The notes beneath the pieces were generated by a model, which was not told where the DNA came from, ran no database searches, and saw only the letters and a program-made list of their open reading frames with translations. A program made the position numbers and the translations under genes. From the NCBI GenBank assembly GCA_950295325.1, contig OX485805.1, positions 15,797,501 to 15,861,500 of the forward strand: a DNA stretch of 64,000 bases, written 5' to 3'. Within the stretch, counting starts at the first letter, position 1. Each line of letters begins with the position of its first letter. The DNA is from Polytrichum commune (taxonomy: Eukaryota; Streptophyta; Polytrichopsida; Polytrichales; Polytrichaceae). Shown here one piece after another: positions 35,375 through 46,309 of the stretch.

Positions 35375-35625
35375 TTGCCAACTAGTGGCCGGGGAGATTT
35401 TTGGGCATACTAATCGGTTGAGATCCTAGTGTTTGCAAGTCCAGCCGGTTACATGTCGACATCCTCCGGTTTTCCTTTATTAAATTAGGGGTATATTCTA
35501 TAAATTCCTCTAAACCGATCCGTAATTTTCCTACAGTCTTGAACTTCAACCGGTTATTTCTCAAACTCAAGGAGTTAATTTGTAACTAACTGCCGGTTCT
35601 CCCCGATCATTGTTGCCAACAACTA
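35375..35625. repeat. Third copy of the 'aaccggtt' repeat, uninterrupted
   Basis: The copy contains 'gcaagtccagccggttacatg', 'aaattcctctaaaccgatcc', 'cttgaacttcaaccggttat' and 'taactaactgccggttctcc' in continuous order. It serves as the empty-site reference for the MITE insertions at 9775-10326 and 10384-10538. Confidence 0.8.
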
Positions 35626-36428
35626 ATATATCAATGACAGTGTGCATCTGCAGCCAATTTCTATGTGTGTCAATCACTTGGGATTTCAACAAGCACCATG
35701 GCAGCCATGGTCATGTCAGGAAAATTCCTAAGTTTGTTTACAAAAATTATGAAGTTGAATGCTTATAAACATGCATGCACGCTTTAACGTTAAGTAATAA
35801 TTTAGTGTGGAGTCCGTAAAACAATTAGTATATTCAGACATCATAAGCAATGATCCTAAACATATTGGCTATGTCCAAATGAACGATCCATGGGGTGTAG
35901 GGCATGGTCCCCCAAGACATGTCGTAGACAACACAATTTCTAATAATATATGATATTAAATCACGTCTTTGTTTACTTCAATAAATGTCATGTTACATGT
36001 CTAGACTGTATACAATCTCTAGTAGTGTTACAAACGTGCTCATGAGTCCAACAGGCTGGGATGGGCAATGAAAACGAATGCTCTCTTTCATTCAGGCTTC
36101 AATCTAACTTAGTATGATAAACTCTGTATCAAAGATGAGATTGGACAACACATAAGTAATCTTAGGAGACACAAACACCATCCGGCCTCTTCAGAAAGGT
36201 CCATAAATCGATTCCCAAAGGAATGCAAATCTTGAATATTAATATGTGACTCATAATGTGAATACTGATATGTTAGCAACACGTTGATTAGAGGCGTCAC
36301 AATTTCAATCACGAGTTTGCTTATGTGTTACATGGGTGTTACATGAAAGCCTTCAAACAAACAAAGCCCTTGCTGACATTTCCCAGAGTGTTGTGAAAAG
36401 GTTATAATGGGATGCATATAAATCACTA

Positions 36429-36621
36429 CACTAATAAACAGCTGATTTAGTGGGCATTAACAATATTGTTCTGCTAAGTTAATTACAGTGGCCTTTCGTG
36501 ACTTGTCATGTAGCACAAAGTGGTATAATTGGACACCGTCTTTGGTTGTACACGTTGTGATTGCAAGATAATTAATGTGGGTTGATGATGAATAACGTGG
36601 TCCACACTAAGATGTTTAGTG
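36429..36621. mobile_element. Dispersed repeat copy 4 with CACTA...TAGTG ends, 193 bp
   Basis: The ends are CACTA (36429) and TAGTG (36621), and TA lies just outside each. The interior matches the copies at 8465, 11610 and 14848 (gtggcctttcgtgacttgtc, tgattgcaagataatt, tgatgatgaataacgtggtc). It is non-coding and non-autonomous. The CACTA superfamily is suggested by the ends but not proven. Confidence 0.65.
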
Positions 36622-37554
36622 TAGTTACAATACTGACATGATAAACATTACACTGCATAGTCCCATTAGTGTGGGCTATTTTGAGTTTTTTTTCTAAGAA
36701 AATAATGTGGATGAGTCTTTTTCTTGGTATGTTTTATGCAAGATGATAATTTTAATTTATGTAAGATGTTGGTTGGAAGTCCTTTGTCGAGACTAAGGAG
36801 AAGACCATGGGTCTTGGACTCATTGCATTTCCACCCCAACTAGACAATTAGAGTGGCCCATATTAATTAATTCCATGCTAATTTCCCATCCAATGGCACA
36901 CTAATAGGACTATTTCGTGTAGTTGCCATGTAGACATTCATGTCATTCAACCAATTTTGGGAGTTGAGAGTTGAGTCCTTGTGTGAATTCATAGTGAATC
37001 TCAAAAAAACTGAGCCATAGTCACATGGCTTTAGCTCAAATTATAGTTTACTTTGAACCATGTATATCTCAAAGAATTTCAAAGTTCTCTCACAAACGTA
37101 TCATATAGACCCTCCGCTTAATATAAGTTGATGGGATTATCTTTCTGCCGTATTAATTACAACTGTTTGATTATAGCCACATGTCTCTTTGCATTGAGGT
37201 TGGATTTTGGGGCCTAAAGTTGTGATATTCGCACTCCACAAGTGCCCCAATACCATGAGTTGAAGATATAGGGGTCCAAATGTAGGCCCTTCCAAGTAGG
37301 TTGGGGCTAGAGCTCATGCCATTTGGATGGGTCCCACCCAGCTAAGCCATGGCCCCATCATGGGGGAAAGGGGGGTGTCAAGCCTGGGGCCCACATTCTG
37401 GTACCCCTGGGCAACCCCGCCAAAAAATTATTATTTTTTGATCTCATGTTGTTCATGCCACCCAATTCCAAAAAAGACCGCCCTTGCATTCTTGAAAGTT
37501 GCTTGTCCACAAATCCCATATTAAGTGCACTTCACCTTGCATGCCCAAAATTCA

Positions 37555-37612
37555 ATATATATATATGTGTGTGTATGTGTGTGTGCGTGCGCGTGCGCGC
37601 GTGTGTGTGTTC
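37555..37612. repeat. Dinucleotide tract (AT/TG/CG mix)
   Basis: A run of atatat, gtgtgt and cgcgcg dinucleotides lies immediately left of the 680-bp foldback. A matching AT run at about 38270-38287 lies immediately right of it. The foldback may have landed inside one microsatellite. Confidence 0.85.
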
Positions 37613-38275
37613 ATTTCCTCTTAGTAAATAAGCAATTGATTAGGATTTCATTCCTAAAGTGAAACTGAAAGCATGTACATGAATGTCAATAGAACATGTT
37701 ATGAACTTGAAAGTAAAATATGTTCCAAAATCCTCATTAGCATTGAGGTTATAATGTATGCAATTTACCATCTGAAAGGGTCCTTTGTCATTAAAAAATG
37801 AACCTTGTGTTTGTATGCTATCTTAGTTTGTTTAGTTTATAATAGTTTAGATAATGCCTTCTACTTTCATAGGTCTTCATACATATTTGAACTTATTAAG
37901 TGTGATTGAATGTAATAAATCATAATTAATTCAAGTAAGTGCATTTAAGATATAATTTGGCTTAATTACCTTAGTAAGTATAATATAAGTTAAAATATGC
38001 ATGAATACTTGTGAAAGTAAAAGGCATTAACTAAACTATTATAAAATAAATAAACTTTAAATAGCATACAAATATAAGTTTCACTTTAGAATGACAAAAG
38101 ACCGTTTCAAATGGTAAGTCACGTACATTATAACCTCAATGCTAATGAGGACTTTGTAATATTTTTTACTTTCAAGTTCATTACATGCTTTATTGACATT
38201 CATGTACATGCTTTCAATTTCACTTCAGGAATGAAATCCTAGTCAATTGCTTATTTACTAAGGGAATATGAATAT
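37612..38275. mobile_element. 680-bp foldback with about 330-bp arms
   Basis: The left half (from 'ccTCTTAGTAAATAAGCAATT') and the reverse complement of the right half ('ccCTTAGTAAATAAGCAATT') align nearly base for base through 'aggatttcattcct', 'gcatgtacatgaatgtcaat', 'cattagcattgaggttataatgta', 'tgtatgctat' and 'ttataatagtttag'. The centre is near 37940. A transcript would fold into one long hairpin. It is nested in the 37307-39615 element and bordered by AT/TG microsatellites. Confidence 0.85.
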
Positions 38276-39619
38276 ATATATATATAGCTGACTTTTCAAA
38301 ACTTTTACAAAGTTTGAACTTCCTCTTTTCAAAGGTCAAATCCTTCAATTTCTTCTTCTTTGCAATACAAGGGTGGGTGGGTGGGAACATCCACAAGACT
38401 CTCTCTATATGTTTCTTGCCTTTTCCTATTTGATAGTATAGTACCACATTGCATAATAGAGTCATTTGCCTAATGTCTCATAGTATGTGTTGTACTACAC
38501 ATAAACACCTTGCATACCTAGTTTGCCTTGCAAGAATCCATACCTTATTTGGATTTTTTGCTATCATATGGTATTCATCTCCCCGTGTATGATTTTAACT
38601 ATCCCATGCTTTGGAAGCTAATTGCCAACCTTCTTGCCTCTTTATCAAGTGCATCTAACTATAACACCACATGTATGTTGTACTTACTAAGGAGAAGTAC
38701 CTAGTAAACTCAACCAATATCTGTGCATAAAATGTCATAATCACAATACATCATTGCATTGATTGTGTGAAGGGCCTGCCTCACATGTGCCCATGCAACC
38801 AACCAACAAACAATTGAGGATTAATTATGTACATGAGGTAAATAACATAAGGACCTAGTTGTTATATCCATGTCACACACACTTAATTCATTTCAAATGC
38901 ACCAAAATATTTCAACCTCCAACACTCATTGTAAAACAACATATGGGTGTTCAAACCTGTTCTTTTGCCATGGTTGGGTTACTCCAAGTAGAAAACTCCT
39001 CTTGGTGATGAACCCTAGTTAATCTTACTTCAAGCACTTATCTATTACCCTAGTGTGTATACACAGAGCTCGCCGCACCTCTCACTTGTGTGAATGGTAA
39101 AAAATAGGTTTTTTTTAGGGTTAAGGGCTTATATTGTAGTATTTACATATGGTAAGTTCTCGTAACCCTATTTTTACTTCATTCATCTATATCTCTATTA
39201 CATCCATTCCATGATAAATATGACTTCTTTCCATGTGTGTAGATATAGTATTATTAGAGTTTATATCATTTGTTTTACATAGGTGACCTTTGCTAGGTCT
39301 ATTAATGTAAGAGTTTAAACTTGAATTTTTATGTAACATGGCATTAATCGAGAGAGAGAGAGAGAGAGAGAGAATTGGGGCCTTCAAGGTGAAGTGCAAG
39401 GGATTTGTGGACAAACGACCTTCAAGAATTGCAAAGGTAATTTTTTTGGAATCAGATGGGTGGGGCGGTAATTGTTTGTTGGGATCAATTTTTTATATAT
39501 TTATTTGTTTGGCAGGACTACCTGGGGGTGCTAGATTGTGGGCTTTGGCCCTGACACCCCCGTGATGGGGTCATGGCTCGCCAAGCTGGACTCGCCCAAA
39601 TGGCATGAGCTCTAGGGTG

Positions 39620-40227
39620 CAAGCATGGTAAAGTGGACCAAAAAAGTGCTCTGGTATACTAAAACCATAATTTTTTTGGTCAAAGGCCTAAAAGTAGTAG
39701 CAAAGAGTTATTTAAATTGGATTTTTTTTATGATGACCTCTATTGTTGTGTTAAATACTCAAATGTAGAATATCAAGTTGAGATCTTTAATACTTAGCAT
39801 CAAAAGTGATGCTCAAAAACAAATGGTTGAGTCTGGTTTTGGATGTAGATTTCATGACCTTAACTATTTTGAAGTTAGAATTTTTTTTATATTCCTTGAA
39901 TTCATTATCTACTTGAGGGCATCACCACAAAACTTTGTAAAAAACAATTAATTTAATGTAATTTTATCATATTTTAAACAAATTTTAGACAATCACTTAT
40001 TCAATATCACCTACTTGCACGCCACTTGCACCGTCTTCTAAAATAGGTAGATTTTTCTTGGAATTCTTTTTGTCATCATAAATTGCTTGGCTTTGTAGAT
40101 CAAGATGTTTTTAAACTATCTATGGTTTATTTCTTCACAAAATTCAAAGTTAGTACATAAAATTGAATTACTTTCACTTAACACTAGGCAAGGATCAGGA
40201 GTTGTCCACTTTACCGTGCTTGATAGC
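39620..40227. mobile_element. MITE with 'caagcaYggtaaagtggac' ends, about 605 bp
   Basis: The left end CAAGCATGGTAAAGTGGAC and the reverse complement of the right end CAAGCACGGTAAAGTGGAC form a 19-bp inverted repeat with one mismatch. The interior is AT-rich and non-coding. It abuts the right end of the 2.3-kb element. No clear target duplication was found, so the superfamily is not assigned. Confidence 0.75.
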
Positions 40228-40286
40228 CTCAACCCTTCCAAGAAAATATATTAGTGTCACATTAGTGTGAACATCATTGACTTTAA

Positions 40287-40786
40287 GGGCCACTTTACAC
40301 ATGAGACTAAGGGCCCGTGACCATTGCACTTCAAGCACTCTCATTGGTGTAAAAGGTGGAGTTGGGTCCAAGTTCGCTTTAGACCAAGCTTAAGGGACCA
40401 ACGGAGTAAGTAAGTGCAAGATGGATGTAAAGTCTACATGGATTCCTACATGACATCAAATGGTCCATGTTTCATGGTCAGTTGGATTATTTTCAAAAAC
40501 CACCTCTTGGAGGTGGGCCTAAGACAAAACCGGGAGACCATGGCACTCCGAAACCTCACAAACATTGATTTATTATACTTTTATCATGTGAAAGGACCAT
40601 GCACAAATAAAGATTCATTGAAATAGCATTTTGTTGAGGGCCCAGTCACATATGGCTTCACACTACACTTAAGGCCCATGACCACATACATGGTTTTGGA
40701 AGTGTCTTGGGACAACCTTTGGACACTTTCTTTTGGGCTCTCACAATTTCATGGTCATGGCTCTTGGCTCATTTGTGAAATGGCCC
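40287..40786. mobile_element. TAA-duplicating MITE, 500 bp (PIF/Harbinger-like)
   Basis: The left end GGGCCACTTTACACATGAGA and the reverse complement of the right end GGGCCATTTCACAAATGAGC are followed on both sides by related 'gggccCGTGACCAT' / 'gagCCATGACCAT' parts. Flanking TAA is at 40284-40286 and 40787-40789. It contains internal 'ttcacactacactt' repeats and no credible gene. A left-end relative lies at 60607-60720. Confidence 0.87.
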
Positions 40787-42008
40787 TAAGTGTCGTGGGA
40801 AGTGCTCTAGGTAGGATCAAGTAGGAACCTAAATGAACTTCATGCCCATTTTGGATGACTTGGTCTGTTGGTCCTCGTAACAAACTAGGGTAGGCTTGAC
40901 CGGTCCACCAAATGTGGGAGGTTATACAATTCATAAATCATAGGCCCTAGCCAGTCTTGTAGTGTGCGAAGTGGTCTTGTGTATAAAGTTGCCCTCGTAT
41001 TTATGAATTTTGAAGGCTTTCACTTGAGGTAATTTAAGAGAAGTGGATGTTTCGCAATAAATGGAGAAGACAACTAAACATAAACTAGCCTAAGGGGCGG
41101 TTTACACTATGGATCATGAAGTTGGACCATGGCTCTGCAAGGCAGCTGATTGGCTGCTGAAATTGTCCCAGGACAACTTCAGTTTACACTAAGAAAAAAA
41201 TGTCAGAGGGACCACGTAAGTCGAGGTCCCCAAAACATAATTTTTAAGGCCTAATAAATGCAATGACATGGTCCAACGGGTTTTCTGGTGAGAGAGGCAA
41301 GAGAGGTGGTCTGGTGGGAAAAGGCAAGGGCCTATGGCAAAGAAATGCCATTTAAGTAAATTTTTAATGAACCTACCCTCTATGTGCCTTAAGCATATCA
41401 TAGCCCATGAGACATACCATTATCACCTTGCCCTACCCCTTAAACCGGCTCCCATGTGTTTCACCAAACAACGTGGGACATCTAAAACTCAAAAATTTGA
41501 GTGCATTTTTTTTTTTGCTCTACCAACTGATTTTTTTTTAAAATTTGTGGGCTTGTAATCTACCATTGGAAAGGTCTTGAGAATACCTTTCCAAGGGTAT
41601 ATTACACATCCCAAGAAAATGTAAAATTACAGTTGAAAAAAGAAAAAGAAACATTTGTAGTTGTTTAGTGACTGTAGATCATGGTGGTCAAAAACACTGT
41701 AATGGGAATCTTCTAACACTAATTATCAAAGAATTGAACTTTAGTGTTGAGCAAGGTATGGTGGTAAAAACATTAAATATCATCAAAAACTAAATATTCT
41801 ATTTAGTGTAGTGACAACACAAGGTAGATGTCGCATGTAAATTACAATGAACATGTACAAATTAAATCGCTCATTTTTTGGTGAAACTTTTTGTGAGAAG
41901 ATTTGCAAGCCACATCTTCGACACATTTAACAAGAAGTGAAGACAAGTGAAGCCCAAGAAAGGACAACAGAATGGTCAAACTTGATTTTTTTTTTCAAAA
42001 TTTCCCTT

Positions 42009-45000
42009 TGTCGTAGCACGGTGGTAACGTATCCAGTTAATTAACCTAATTAACGCGTAAAACGTCAAAACCGCGCCGAGTTCGTTCCCACGAAGAACCT
42101 GCGGTCGGTCACAACACAGAAGGGGGGGAAAAACTTTCACTCACACACACACACAAGAAACACCAGAAACTAAGTTAACCCAAATCGGATTAAGAAATCC
42201 GGGATATTACGGAAATTATAGCACGGAAATTTCCGTCTTCCCGGTAGTGGACCGAGGTAGGGAACACAACACAAAGTATGGACAAGCTCCCACCCTAGAG
42301 TAGTAACAACAATAGACTCAACGTCCCGAATCCATAGTATAACAACTATATACACTCCATTTTAAGATTCCTTATTACGGGTCATGACTTCCGGGATAAG
42401 GTTTCCGCGATAGAGGTAGCGGATTTGACCTGTATTTCCACTATCCGCTAGATTTTCGACCGTGTCACAAGAACCATAATTCTAGTGTTTTAGGCTAGAA
42501 TGCTCAGAGAGACTTGGTAGTTGTTCATCAAGATTTCACCCTTTGAGTTGATTTCTTAGGGTTGTCTCCCTATCTCCACTTCCTCCTTCTAACTACTACT
42601 CCCTTAGACTAGTGTTATGATGGGGGCAGCCCTCCCTCAGGAAGGTGTCCCGCTCAAATATCCGGCGCGTGCCACCCCCCTTTGACGGGGGGAAAGGTGG
42701 AGGAAGTTTTGGGTCTACAAAACCAACCTGATCCGCTTTCCGTGATGGCACAGTTTCCACTATACCACACGCGGAAACCGAATCCTCCCTCGAGAAAGGT
42801 GAAAACACAACATCTTCGCTCCTATCCTCACAATGGGTAGCTTGTGCTGTTCCATAGGTCACACAAGATAGGACCTAAGGTTTGTTGGTTTCCGTGACGG
42901 CGGGGCTAACATAGGGATGGTGCTACCACGCCTACCATCCGCGGTGGGAACCAAGCACTAGTCGCGGCAGGTGCATGAGTGTTCTAGACCATTCCGTTAC
43001 TGCTGATCGGTGTGATCCACCTCCAGGTCACGGCAAGCGGAAGGCGTAAACCAGAACTCCCCCCTACTATTGGACAGGTCTATCCACTGTTGCTTATTGT
43101 CGGTCCCTAGTTGGACGGAGTAAGTGGGGAAGAACCTACCGTGTGCGTGGAACTTCCCTTGCCCAACAACCCCTCGGTGGGGTTCTTTCCCCTTGCTCGG
43201 CCAATCTTTTCCTCCTTTCCGCGCTTAAGATTCCTCCGCCCATCACTTGCTCACACAGGGGCGTTTTAACCACACGCACGTCGGGGTATTACTGACCCCC
43301 TGTCCTATCACGGAATACTAACCTAACTAACCTACACAATGATAGGGAATGGCGGAAAACTCGGAAACCTCAAGTACGGAAAAGAGGGACCACTTGCATT
43401 ACACATGTACTCAAGACTCAACTCAAACCGAAGGTGAAGTAAAGCATAAGGTCCGAATTGAACAAAATAACACTTGTATTGCAAAATGATGAGAGAAATA
43501 CCGAAGTGTTCTCCCTTTAAAAACCAAACTAACACCCACATGCCATGGTTTCTATGCCGGAAATCGCGGGCCACGTGGCGACAATCCACCTCATGGAGAG
43601 GTCAAAACCTAAACAAAAAAAATGACGAGGCGCACAAACCGGGACCACCTAACTACTTGCCCAAAACAAACCAAAATGGAATCCTAACTAAAATCTACTC
43701 CTTATCCTTCCGCTTCTTCAACTTGGCTTCCTTCTTATTCTGCTTCCGCTCCTCGCGGCGGTCCGCTGCCAAAAATGGAGCACGTGGTGGCGCCACTTGC
43801 ACATTGTGAGCATTCGGCGCGGACCTCACTTCCACGCGGTCCACCGTTTCTGCAACGTCCGGTGCCAGTGGTGTGGACAGTTGGTTGTCCGGCGGAAATT
43901 CCGGAGCAAGAATGGCAAGTGACGGCGGATCCCGGACAACCACTTGGAAGTCCGTGGCAAGGGTTGGAGTTGAGACCTCGGCCACGTGGCAATCACCCAA
44001 AGTTTCCTCACCAACCGCGGCGGAAACTGGGGTGGCCTTGGGAACCAACACCTCAGTGGTGGAAACCGGGAGGGCCGTGATCGCCGTGATGTCCTCCACC
44101 TGGTTCACCTCTTTCGCATGTTGGTTTCCACTTTCCACCGCGGCACCTTGAATTTCCACCATGTCATGAGAGGTCAAGTCGGAGTAGTCAGATGAAGACT
44201 CCCTCTCCTCCGATGACTCAACTACCACGGGAAACAACTCCGTGCAACTAGCAATGAAGGCCTTCATTGCTTTCAAGGACGCGTCCATCTTACTCCCTTG
44301 ATTCATAATGAAGGTAACCATCTTCGACCCGGAAACGTGGCCCGCGTTCTTCAATTCCGCGTCGAACATCTTGGCTTTCCACCACACGTTCCCCGGGATT
44401 TCCAACATATCAGTCAACTTTTGTATCGTGAGAGTGGTATCCTTTACCTGCTTAAGGAGCTTCTCTCGCTCCACTTCCAACTTCCGCACTCGCTCCGCGG
44501 TCTTCCGCTTTTCCGTAGTAAGGTGGTCCACTTTCCGTTCCAGCTCCCGCAGCCGACGCGCATCTTGGATGGCCTCCTTTATTGCGGCAACCAAACCCTC
44601 CCGCGGTGGGTTGCCCACCAATTCCCCTACTTGGTGCATTTGTAGCTCATAGTCCACAATTCGGGACCGTACTCCCTCCAAGTCGCGGATAATGGAGTCC
44701 ACCGGATTGTCCTCCAAGGACAAGGTGGAGGTTCCACCTCCTACCGGCTTGGTGGCGGACCTGGTCCGCGTCGCACGATTCCCTAACATTAGTTTCCGCT
44801 TCTTGGTCACGGGCCGCTCTTCGTCGCTCATCTTCACCACGTCTTTCTTTTTCAAATCCTCATGACCCATCTCCGGCTCCAAGTCGGTAGTCTGAAGCTC
44901 CCGCATAAACTGATGCGATGACCATAGGGTGTCCTCTTCGTCCGTGAGTAGGTTTTCGTGTGCGTAAAGGTGGAAGAGGAAAGGCCCTATGTAGGAAGGT

Positions 45001-45470
45001 AGGCCGCGCTTAGTGTTGGTTGCTAACTTGTGCACCAACTCTCCAATGATGCTCCCCCAATCCACCACCTTCTTCTCGGAGTATGCAAGAAGTAAGGTGG
45101 TGGCAAGTGTAAGAGTGATGTTATAAGGCTTTTCTCTACTAGTGGGGGTGACCACGTGCACCTTACGGAGGGCTAGCGGCTTGTCCGCGATCCGCTTCCG
45201 TGTTTGGGTGGCCATAGTGGTTGCGGCCCGCCGTCGCCGGTGCGGTCCGCTCCGTTCTAAGGTTTCCGAGTCGAAACGGAATTCCTAACACTAACTCAAT
45301 TCGGTATTTTTAACTACTTTAATGATTTTAGTTTTTCTCCTCAATTCTAACTAGCCTACCTAACTATCTACCAATAAAGTACTCTACTTACTATGTTTTC
45401 CTCGCTCAAATCTATTCCTTAATCTTAAAACAAGGTTTCTTAAGGTTTTAAGAAAAGGTGGGCCGCGACA
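42009..45470 (-). mobile_element. Nested 3.46-kb element, TGTCG...CGACA ends, 5-bp CCCTT duplication
   Basis: Outer bases are TGTCGTAGCAC on the left and, as the reverse complement of the right, TGTCGCGGCCC. An exact CCCTT direct repeat flanks it (42004-42008 and 45471-45475). TG...CA ends and a 5-bp duplication are the hallmark of integrase-type insertion, as in LTR retroelements. However, I could not find two long direct repeats at the ends, nor gag, protease, RT or integrase. It is much richer in GC than its surroundings. The only gene is the 506-codon frame on the minus strand. Possible readings: a large retrotransposon derivative with unrecognised ends; a non-autonomous element moved by an integrase-like enzyme (Ginger-type elements also have TGTNR ends and 4-6 bp duplications); or a fusion of two copies. 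Confidence 0.75.
43695..45215 (-). CDS. Mobile-element ORF, 506 aa, coiled-coil protein of unknown function
   Basis: This is an intact ATG-to-stop frame with a fair start context (accactATGG). Residues about 30-110 form a compact region (NITLTLATTLLLAY, VVDWGSIIGELVHKLAT, LPSYIGPFLFHLYAHENLLT) that resembles the helical 'putative plant transposon protein' type of domain found in many plant repeat-derived proteins. I make that match from memory, not from a search. A basic patch KKRKL sits near residue 140. Residues about 205-275 are a heptad-rich coiled coil (RRLRELERKVDHLTTEKRK...). The tail is Val/Pro/Thr-rich and ends in a Lys/Arg cluster. No catalytic triad of a transposase, no zinc knuckle and no helicase motif is seen. 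It lies inside the 42009-45470 element. An open frame of this length inside decayed DNA suggests a recent insertion or selection. Confidence 0.7.
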   Translation of the reverse strand: MATQTRKRIADKPLALRKVHVVTPTSREKPYNITLTLATTLLLAYSEKKVVDWGSIIGELVHKLATNTKRGLPSYIGPFLFHLYAHENLLTDEEDTLWSSHQFMRELQTTDLEPEMGHEDLKKKDVVKMSDEERPVTKKRKLMLGNRATRTRSATKPVGGGTSTLSLEDNPVDSIIRDLEGVRSRIVDYELQMHQVGELVGNPPREGLVAAIKEAIQDARRLRELERKVDHLTTEKRKTAERVRKLEVEREKLLKQVKDTTLTIQKLTDMLEIPGNVWWKAKMFDAELKNAGHVSGSKMVTFIMNQGSKMDASLKAMKAFIASCTELFPVVVESSEERESSSDYSDLTSHDMVEIQGAAVESGNQHAKEVNQVEDITAITALPVSTTEVLVPKATPVSAAVGEETLGDCHVAEVSTPTLATDFQVVVRDPPSLAILAPEFPPDNQLSTPLAPDVAETVDRVEVRSAPNAHNVQVAPPRAPFLAADRREERKQNKKEAKLKKRKDKE

Positions 45471-45934
45471 CCCTTTTAGGGCATGTACTAAAAAAATCAA
45501 CACCTTCACATTTTTGTACATGGTCACTCTTCTTGGTTCAGATTCGGTTTACACCTAGTGAGGGGCCTAAGGCTTTTAAAACTAATTTTTTATGAAGACA
45601 GACCATGAAAGTCGAACCATGAACTTGGACCATTGACAAAGGCCATCTTCCATGGTCCGACTTCATGGTCTATAGTGTAAACCGGCCCTAAGTTGGGAGT
45701 TACATAATCTGTATTCCAAACTTCAGAAGTTCAGACTTCCTGACTGCATGTTCTAATACAACATTATGTTCTAGTCTACATCTAGGTCATAATATTCTGT
45801 TGACATTTCCATCCAAGTTGATGGTCGGTCAGCTTTGTTAAAAAAAATTAGATTAAAAAGTAAGTATATGGCAAGGAAAGTCCAAGAATCTCCGAACTTC
45901 TGCCAAAATCTATATTCTAGAAATAAACGTTTGG

Positions 45935-46301
45935 CATAGCCCCGGGCTAGGTCACATCTCCTTCGGTTGGGCCCCCTCCCACGTCTCCTTCATTGCCCAG
46001 TCTTCCTACCCACACTTGCCTGGGAACTCTTCCTCGTTGGGAACCAATATGATAACACCCAGTCAAAGTTACAAACACTCAAGTTGACATCACTTTCATT
46101 ATTCCCAAGTTAATCGATGGAGTTCCTTCACATGCCAAAGGAACTTAATGGCTTAAATGACCGGGTATTGTCATATTGGTTCCCAATGAGGAGGAGTTCC
46201 CAAGCAAGGACAAACAGAAAGATTGTGCAGTGAAGGAGGCGTGGGAGGGGCAGGGCCCAACCGAATGAAGATGTGATCTAGCCCGGCTGCCCGGGGCTTT
46301 G
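45935..46301. mobile_element. GC-rich foldback element, 367 bp
   Basis: The left arm (CATAGCCCCGGGC, then ctaggtcacatctccttcgg) and the reverse complement of the right arm (CAAAGCCCCGGGC, then ctagatcacatcttcattcgg) pair for about 150 bp, through 'tgggccc', 'cccacg', 'tgggaactc' and 'gggaaccaatatga'. The loop is short and AT-rich. No ORF is present and no clear target duplication was resolved. Confidence 0.8.
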
Positions 46302-46309
46302 ACATACTA

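Larger units (their letters stand above)
37307..39615. mobile_element. 2.3-kb element with long (about 130 bp) inverted ends
   Basis: The left end CTAGAGCTCATGCCATTTGG is repeated as the reverse complement at 39596-39615. Pairing continues inward through 'gccatg(g/a)ccccatca', 'gggggtgtca', 'gcccaca' and 'ccaaaaaattat'-type stretches for roughly 130 bp. The interior holds the 680-bp foldback at about 37610-38275, dinucleotide runs, a (GA)n run at 39349-39373 and no ORF with conserved residues. The target duplication is unclear. It is probably a non-autonomous DNA transposon of unknown superfamily. Confidence 0.75.
41094..45688. mobile_element. TAA-flanked TIR element (Harbinger-like), 4.6 kb because of a nested insertion
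   Basis: The left end GGGGCGGTTTACACTATGGA and the reverse complement of the right end GGGCCGGTTTACACTATAGA pair, and both continue into CATGAAGT(T/C)GGACCATGG, giving about 43 bp of inverted repeat. Flanking TAA lies at 41091-41093 and 45689-45691. Without the inner element (42009-45470) this element would be about 1.1 kb and non-coding. A fragment of the 'cactaaat' MITE family lies at about 41705-41815 inside its left part. TAA duplication and G-rich ends fit PIF/Harbinger. Confidence 0.85.
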
